DNA of 64,000 nucleotides from Sinotaia quadrata (taxonomy: Eukaryota > Mollusca > Gastropoda > Architaenioglossa > Viviparidae), in the NCBI GenBank assembly GCA_028829895.1, contig CM054182.1, positions 58,424,879 to 58,488,878 of the forward strand. The letters are read 5' to 3'. Positions 59,501 to 64,000 of the stretch are shown here, piece by piece (within the stretch, counting starts at the first letter, position 1; each line of letters begins with the position of its first letter). A program made the translations under genes and the position numbers. The notes beneath the pieces are model-generated. The model was not told the DNA's origin. It made no database searches and saw only the letters and a list, made by a program, of their open reading frames with translations.

Positions 59501-61943
59501 AAGGATATGATTGTACAAATGCTGTACCCTTAGCCTAAAGACAAGTAAATTGATTTTACTCATTGGTTAAAATGTAATAATTAAAAAAACCAAAAGACTC
59601 CTATGGTCACATATCCACTTAGTCAGGCACTGCCTATCTGCAAGACAAATTGTATTAGATTTAGTATACAGTTTCTTATTTCAGTCTTATCTTTATACTG
59701 CTATACAAAGCTGATTAGAAGCAATGCTATGCTGCCACATACATGCACATTATATTTTAAATCAGTAATTAATATATTTATTGTTATAAAGAGAGTTTAT
59801 GTGTGACATCATCTAGCAAAAATGGCAACCATATGGGAGACACAAATCAAATTTACTTCTATTGTGAGGTCTTGTGATTTGGGCTTTTTTATGGTCATTT
59901 TAAAAATGTACCCTGATAAAATTATTGTTAAACAATGAGATACATTTAAAATTGTGTTAACTTCCTAAAGTATTTATACACCAAGGAGGAGAAAGTATAA
60001 TGCTGAGAGATAAATATGTGACATGGTTAGCTATATAAAAATATATGTATATGATTATGAATCAACTTACTACAAAATAAATAAAAATTTAATGTAGAAT
60101 TTAAACAAAGTCTTAAACACCTTAAAACGATAATTTTCTATTAAATAACTTTAACCTATATATGTATAAAAGAAAAACGTTAAGCAGACATGACATCTTA
60201 TCATTTATATTATCTCATCATTTGGAGTTTAGAATTCCAGGTATTAAATATATTACTTATTAGTGTTGACTTTGAAGATTAATTTATTAATTAACTTAAT
60301 TTTTGAATGCATTTTCTACATTAATCCAACCGAAAGTAATATATGTCTGCATGATTAGAAACGAATCATATTTATTCTAGTGCCTTATTGTGAAAAATCC
60401 CCAACATTGTTGTTATTTTGTTAAACATATCACGTCCTTCACAACTTTTGAGGTTGTCAGGTGCATATGGAATTGGAAACGAACAAATAAGAATTAACGA
60501 CGTATTGATAGCAATGTGAGGTCCGCCAAGGAGATTGCATTTGGATATTTTCCTTTAATTTCGCTATATGTATATCACGATTAATATGGCTGTTCTGAAG
60601 AATGTTTGCTAATATCTCCAATATGGCTGCTCATCCGGGTTTATAAAGAATGGCTTCCGTGAAATCGCCAAACAATGTTTACTTTGGTTACCACTTTGCA
60701 CGTAACCAAGTAAAAACAAATACTGATATACATACTCCAAGGACTGAAGATGACACTAATTCAAGACTAAAGGAATAAAAGCACTAATCTGGTTTTAACT
60801 AAAAGATATATATTTACTTATTTAAGCGAATTCCATAAAATGTTTTTGAACTAAAATTAAGAAAATTGTTCAAAAGAAATCGTAATTTTTACCGTGAGAG
60901 TTAAAAGAAACCACTTGTAAAATTGACGGATTTATTAAACAATACTCCCTCACTATACACAGAATAACATATGTATATTTATCTTTAAAACGATCGCTCA
61001 AAAATATATAGCCATACAAGCACCGCATAGATCCAGTTAGAGGAAATTAGGGTCTACTAGTTTTACGATCTCCCTTAAAACACACAATTCATCCATTTTG
61101 AATTAATACTTATAAAATTGTATAGAATTTATATGGTTTGAGTTTTATTTTATTTCCGCCACTGTTATTTGTTAAAATAGAACTTCTGTACTCCCTACGC
61201 ATAAACTCACCGGGAGAATGTGCTGCACTGAATTCTCGAGAAACGAAAGTGATAAGGAGCAATTGTAAGCAAAGGTTTGATTGGATGAAATCAGCATACT
61301 GCAGTCTTGCGCAGATTCAGTCACTTGTGGCGAGGCAAAAACTATACATCGTTATTAAAAGTGTAACTAACTTCCTGAAAAAAGTAGGTATATGTGGTGT
61401 GTTTTCGACGCTTTTTTTGTAACTGTTATGAAATAATCATACCTAATTATCAAAATTTGAACTCATTATTACTAATCCAAACGATTCCTTTAAAATATAG
61501 ATCGAAATATTTGATAATTTCTTAGGCAATGGATAAATAATGTACATAGAGTATCATAGATACAAACTACGATAATACTAAATCTAGTCTCGCATAGGAC
61601 GAACAGTAAAAAACTAGTTTGATTCTTATTCATTATTTTTCCTTCTCTGATCCGGACCAATTAAGATTGATTGTGTTAAAACTTCTAACTACTGATAGAC
61701 AATTGATTAGCAGACGAAGTTTTTAGTGGTTTTGTTTTTCGATCGCTATGATATTAGGCGATGTTTATCATAGGATAAAGGAATATGATCATTGTATTTA
61801 CTAAAATTATACTTTAGGAATTCTTTAATGTCAATTTAGTAAAATTACCAATATAAAAATGGAAATACGTGACAAAAAGCACTATTGCGATGGCAGTTGA
61901 CCTTGAACTTACACTTTTTGAGAGGTTGCAAACAAGCACCCAT
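44427..61943 (-). CDS. EF-hand (calcineurin-B/CHP-like) plus C-terminal death domain protein, 8 coding exons
   Basis: I assembled eight exons by hand: 61913-61943, 51673-51797, 49517-49619, 48924-49012, 48128-48185, 47494-47621, 45090-45299 and 44427-44546 (with stop). They total 864 nt, or 287 residues, and every splice phase fits. Residues about 12-145 look like a calcineurin-B/CHP-type EF-hand module, with helix EVERLWLRF, loops around G32, G62 and G136, and FETFLRAL and EEGDFVQTV after the loops. Residues about 205-283 form a death domain: DWDLLANKLGF (W220) in helix 2, and MLKDWKSREG (W256) then ILERALREAG at the end. Death domains join signalling complexes through homotypic contacts; EF-hand proteins of the CHP type are calcium-responsive adaptors. 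An adaptor role in cytosolic or membrane-proximal signalling is inference. All visible EF loops lack key ligands, so calcium binding is doubtful. No named family with this architecture is known to me. The exon chain from 2 to 8 is strong; exon 1 is less certain. Confidence 0.82.
44758..44940. repeat. Direct duplication, 90-bp unit, two copies (intron 7)
   Basis: GTAGATGTTTATAATTAAGC to GGCAAGTATTTC occurs twice, with about three differences, inside intron 7. Confidence 0.93.
45090..45299 (-). CDS. Exon 7: linker and death domain helices 1-4
   Basis: 210 nt, phase 0 at both ends (acceptor tctctag, donor CAGCAG|gtgtgt), 70 codons. A polar linker rich in Ser, Arg and Pro comes first. It is followed by LREIADRI, DWDLLANKLGF and DDVDNYRQMYP, the typical death-domain pattern with the helix 2 Trp. 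Confidence 0.92.
45300..47493 (-). other. Intron 6 of the EF-hand/death gene
   Basis: About 2.2 kb, GT-AG, without visible tandem arrays, unlike introns 1, 2, 3, 5 and 7. Confidence 0.7.
47494..47621 (-). CDS. Exon 6: end of third EF-hand and linker
   Basis: 128 nt, in phase 1 after gtatgacag, out phase 0 (CCTGAG|gtaact). It completes the loop (Gly136, Ile138, Asp142) and continues GDFVQTVMGL into a linker. This is the best-preserved EF loop (Asp at 1, Gly at 6, Ile at 8, Asp at 12), but positions 3 and 5 are Arg and Lys. Its acceptor-side half is the source of, or kin to, the tandem repeat in the adjacent intron. Confidence 0.82.
47555..47890. repeat. Tandem repeat that includes the exon 6 acceptor (intron 5)
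   Basis: About 100-bp units hold CATCACAGACTCTCAAGGCA, AACTCATCACAGTCTTTATA, CAAAATCCCCTTTTCAG and GGTCTGTCACAC. The first member is exon 6 itself with its splice acceptor; two to three more copies lie just upstream of it in the transcript. Confidence 0.85.
48128..48185 (-). CDS. Exon 5: helix and first half of third EF-hand loop
   Basis: 58 nt, in phase 0 after tttacag, out phase 1 (AAAGG|gtacca). It encodes EELKRLTDVFFQIVDKRGK. Asp131 is the first residue of the EF loop, which is completed in exon 6. Confidence 0.8.
48924..49012 (-). CDS. Exon 4: linker between EF-hand pairs
   Basis: 89 nt, in phase 1, out phase 0 at a strong gtaagt donor. The start at 49012 is fixed by phase: it follows a tttttgaaaag acceptor and reads IFQMLNKGSPIP. 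A better-looking acceptor 11 bases downstream (exon starting at 49001) would give GAT GCT TAA, a stop on the third codon after the junction. Confidence 0.78.
49085..49380. repeat. Minisatellite, about 60-bp unit, about 5 copies (intron 3)
   Basis: Unit ACCACAAGATTACTTTGCTT plus CTTGAACTTTATTATGTCAG and ATAGTGATGTAAACCATTA. The first three full copies are almost identical; the last two have decayed. Confidence 0.95.
49517..49619 (-). CDS. Exon 3: second EF-hand
   Basis: 103 nt, in phase 0, out phase 1 (AAAAG|gtgaat). The helix ILKYF leads to a loop with Asp61, Gly62 and Ile64, followed by FETFLRALKW. Phe stands at loop position 1 and Thr at position 12, so the site is unlikely to bind calcium. 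Confidence 0.85.
49800..50070. repeat. Tandem repeat, about 65-bp unit, four copies (intron 2)
   Basis: Units hold GGGGAGATTATGTTCCAGAT and TTTGGTAAAGCAACAAAATA. Confidence 0.88.
51395..51685. repeat. Minisatellite, about 70-bp unit, four copies, abutting the exon 2 donor (intron 2)
   Basis: Unit AAGGCCCATGATTTTAACTA then AAATATTAACTACAAACAAC and ACATTACATTTTTCATA. The last copy runs into exon 2, so its donor and the last exon bases are part of the repeat. Confidence 0.92.
51673..51797 (-). CDS. Exon 2: first EF-hand
   Basis: 125 nt, entered in phase 1 after a ctttgcag acceptor and left in phase 0 at AGGAAAAAT|gtaatg. It carries the helix EVERLWLRFQQL and a degenerate loop in which Gly replaces the first Asp and Ile the final Glu; Asp29, Asp31 and Gly32 remain. 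The last bases of the exon and its donor recur in the tandem array that follows in intron 2. Confidence 0.85.
51860..52030. repeat. Degenerate tandem repeat, about 45-48 bp (intron 1)
   Basis: Copies of CAGTAAACTTAATTCAGTAA and CAAAACAGTAGTACTAT just upstream of exon 2 in the transcript. Confidence 0.8.
53350..55165 (-). pseudogene. Decayed hAT transposase
   Basis: Fragments run in the expected order but in different frames. FSDEDFIKECLMTGE lies within 54676-55014, and VQLAIFIRSV within 54434-54643. TTDGGPAMIGKNKG lies within 54310-54555, and WLSRGAMLSRV with WLARLTFLTDITTHLN within 53663-54166. IVTMFRSTFCCEQLF, the hAT dimerisation region, lies within 53445-53843, and a frameshifted tail DRLLNDILRLSTSPVKPDI follows to about 53350. 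These are hallmarks of the GTF2IRD2/ZBED-type hAT transposases. Several frameshifts break the gene, so it is inactive. Confidence 0.9.
55445..55605. repeat. Dispersed repeat, copy B (inside the hAT element)
   Basis: GCGCCAAATAGGTGCAAACT, TTTCACCCCCTTCCGCCAGC and GAGGCTGTGGGGATCCC match the 23.9-24.09 kb copy. It is either part of this hAT family or a nested insertion. Confidence 0.7.
56668..58106 (+). mobile_element. Possible long terminal repeat with adjacent primer-binding-like site
   Basis: The segment starts TGTCACG and ends CGGACA, so it has TG...CA ends with a TGTC/GACA inverted pair. Four bases later comes TGGCGTCCTAGCACC (58111 on), which resembles a retroelement primer-binding site. 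The segment is more C- and T-rich than its surroundings and holds internal short repeats. No gag, pol or second LTR is visible, so it would be a solo or truncated copy. The reading as an LTR is tentative. Confidence 0.35.
56670..56830. repeat. Short tandem repeat inside the putative LTR
   Basis: About five copies of a 33-bp unit of the type TGTGCTGGGCTCACATCGTT / TTCTCTGCTCATATAATTCG. A CTTCTCTTCTCTTAACTTCG repeat follows at about 56985-57105. Confidence 0.75.
58590..58925. repeat. Minisatellite, about 60-70-bp unit, about 6 copies (intron 1)
   Basis: Recurring pieces are TGTATTTTGATCAGCTTTTG, GAGAGTGGTGCAGCAGGGT and TGTGATTGGTGAAAAATGAG. Confidence 0.88.
58926..61912 (-). other. Intron 1, exon 1-proximal part
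   Basis: AT-rich. Two AATATGGCTG motifs (about 60582 and 60619) and TTTATAAAG (about 60640) on the plus strand look promoter-like, but no transcript start can be assigned. Confidence 0.35.
61913..61943 (-). CDS. Putative exon 1 of the EF-hand/death gene
   Basis: A 31-nt coding piece: ten codons, MGACLQPLKK, plus one base, followed by a consensus donor (gtaagt). The start has G at -3 and G at +4. The leftover base (phase 1) is what exon 2 needs, and the joined reading runs on into the first EF-hand helix. Calcineurin B and CHP proteins also begin with Met-Gly and are N-myristoylated. Here Gly2 is present but residue 6 is Gln, which fits the usual myristoylation pattern poorly; Cys4 could be a palmitoylation site. 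It lies 10 kb from exon 2, so a chance match cannot be excluded. Confidence 0.6.
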
Positions 61944-63828
61944 CGCTCTAGTCTAGAAATACATGTACATTCATTGTGTAATAAGTTTTGTCAGTAGTAT
62001 TGCATCACAGTGTGTATACATTCACTGTTAGGTAAAATTGCATTCTTAAAACCATTAAACGGGTACCATTAAATTAGTCAGACATTAACCATTTGGCCTA
62101 CATTTATATATTACTATAGGATAATAATAATTGGATAGAAGTCCTAATTATAATTAATTTAAATACGATTTACTTCGCATTTCATTGTTTATGCAAGATG
62201 ACATTTATTGCTTGTCAGCCCATGACTCAGGATGGAAATTAATGTTAATACTAATTTAAAATGTATTTTAAAAGAAATATAAAGTTGAGAGTGTAATTTA
62301 TTACTGGTGGTGTGATTTTCCATGGATTAGAATTATTAAAAAATAATTTTAAGCTATTACATTTACAATAAGAACTGTTGAGAGAGAGCAGCAAATTTAG
62401 GTGATGGTTTGTGATTCTTATCCTTCGAAAATGAAAAAAAAGAATGTTAGAGGGTTTTGTTTTTAAAATTTGTAATGTTTATTAAAATTTGAATGTATAT
62501 AATTTTATAAAACAACAACAAAATAACACCACTCATATGATTATGTAATAATAGTGTGATAAAAAATATTAACATGGAATAATATATTTTTTTGTTGTTT
62601 AACTTTTTAATTTTATACTTGGAGACTAGAAATATCTTTACCAAATCTTCCTGTAAAAGGTGTTTAACTTCTTTTTTTCTCTCTCTTATATATATAACAC
62701 CTGTTTTAATAAATAACAAATTAACATTCATAGTAAATAATTTTATAATTCTGTTTAACAATAAATGATGAAATATATGCATACATCCTCCTGAAGGCCA
62801 TTCCTTGATGTAATCAGAGTTAAGAACTTTAATTATTACACAGCAAGCAACTGATTTTGAAAAATTGATTTAGTATTTCATGTTTGTTATTTCTGTTAGT
62901 ATATTTTACACTAGATTTTATATGCATATTTATGGTTTTCATCAAAATGATTTTAAAAAACACGTTAAAATATGGGCCTTTTTATTTCTGGATTGTTTAG
63001 GAGTTTAGAGGTGTTTCAGTGTCCAAGCAAAATAAGTCAAACATATGAACACTTGAAGCACAACTTTATCACAACACTTTATTTCTTATATTTGGCAGTT
63101 CCCTATAAATACTAAAGAAATAAATAAAGGTTTTTAGAAAAATAGTAAAATCTTCAGTTACACTACTTTTGGACATTATTAGGAAAATAAAATATAATAA
63201 ATAAATACATATGGAATGTTAATTGTGTAGTAATTACATAATTTTGCAAGATCTAAAAGGGGTGAACAGATATAGAAATAAATATTGTAAGATGCTTTAT
63301 TGATTTTCTAAAGCAATTCAGATATAAATAAACAATTAACAAATTCTCCATTTGTTTTTAGTACACAGGTTAAGCAGATTATCCTAGCTTTAAATCATTG
63401 AACTATTTCACATTATCATATAATATAACGAACAATTAACACTGACCTTAATAATTTCTAAGCATTTAAAAAAAAAAAATTGTACATTTCTGATTTATAT
63501 AATTATATAAAATGTTTTTCTTTCTCCATCCTGAGGTAGAAAAGAAAAGTTTACTAGTTCATCATCATTAAAATTTAAATGCATATTTTGTTATGGTTGT
63601 TCTTGATTGACGTAGACTTTAGAGGGTGTTGTTATTGGTGCTATTCATGTTTTCAGAAAGAACTGATCATAGCATGCAAGTGAAATTTGCAACTACCTTT
63701 TCTCATGGGCAACTAACATTACCTTAAAATCCTCCCATCCTTCAATCTGTAGCTAATAATAATACATTTCTACTTATAAAACAGGATTGATCTGTAGCTG
63801 GAAGGTTAAATTTTATTTTCTATTTCAG
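61944..63828. promoter_or_regulatory. Divergent intergenic region between two head-to-head genes
   Basis: About 1.9 kb separates the two start codons. It must contain the 5' end of the minus-strand gene, and it probably holds the 5' UTR exon of the plus-strand gene, whose first coding exon starts with an acceptor. I cannot point to a core promoter. Confidence 0.35.
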
Positions 63829-63837
63829 GCTTCCGCC

Positions 63838-63948
63838 ATGAGTGACTCAGTAGTTTTAGAGAAAGTTCAGAAACGAATTCAAGAATTGGAACAGGCAATA
63901 CACCATCTTGATTTTGTCAAGCGTCACCTGAACCAAAACTCCTCCCAG
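63838..63948 (+). CDS. First coding exon of an unidentified coiled-coil-like protein
   Basis: The exon begins at 63829 after a ttctatttcag acceptor, so a 5' UTR exon must lie upstream. The ATG is in a good context (CTTCCGCC before it). There are 37 codons, ending in phase 0 at CCCAG|gttggt. The peptide has a heptad-like run (LEKVQKRIQELEQAIHHL) that suggests an amphipathic or coiled-coil helix. The gene continues beyond the window and I do not recognise it. It faces away from the EF-hand/death gene, whose start is about 1.9 kb away, so regulatory DNA may be shared. Confidence 0.75.
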
Positions 63949-64000
63949 GTTGGTGTTCAAATAAATTATTTTACTGTGTTGCTATCTGAGAATTTTATGA

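Noticed and set aside
61210..61300. Minus-strand piece ending in a strong donor (CCCG|gtgagt) that could join exon 2 in phase
   Set aside because: The fitting frame has no ATG before an upstream stop, and the frame with an ATG is in the wrong phase. The 61913-61943 exon fits better.

Overview
This is eukaryotic, almost certainly animal, nuclear DNA. It has spliced genes with GT/AG introns, long AT-rich non-coding stretches, many dinucleotide and short tandem repeats, and decayed transposons. Nothing bacterial is visible. The mix of (CA)n/(TG)n tracts, a GTF2IRD2-like hAT transposon, a LINE remnant and an EF-hand/death-domain protein would suit a mollusc or another lophotrochozoan. That placement is inference; no marker gene settles it.

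From 1 to about 37 kb I find no convincing gene. This part is dense in repeats: (CA)n, (TG)n, (GA)n and (AAAG)n microsatellites and more than a dozen unrelated minisatellite arrays with units of 20 to 90 bp. It also holds a LINE 3' end (about 12.6-13.1 kb), a decayed threonine-rich coding-like stretch (about 3.0-3.9 kb) and several short dispersed repeats. From 37 to 64 kb the long dinucleotide tracts stop, the base composition becomes more AT-rich, and genes appear.

The main gene is on the minus strand (coding 61943 down to 44427). I assembled eight coding exons by hand. Their splice phases agree at every junction and they give a 287-residue protein. It has a calcineurin-B/CHP-like EF-hand part with degenerate calcium loops and a C-terminal death domain. 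I do not recognise a named family with this architecture, and it is the best candidate for an undescribed system here. Several of its introns, and the DNA just beyond its stop codon, carry tandem arrays. Two of these arrays contain copies of the gene's own exon-intron junctions. Intron 1 (about 10 kb) holds a complete-ended but dead hAT transposon (53133-55903, with terminal inverted repeats and an 8-bp target duplication) and a possible LTR (56668-58106).

At the right edge a plus-strand gene begins (first coding exon 63838-63948). It runs head to head with the EF-hand/death gene, about 1.9 kb from start codon to start codon, and leaves the window after 37 codons.
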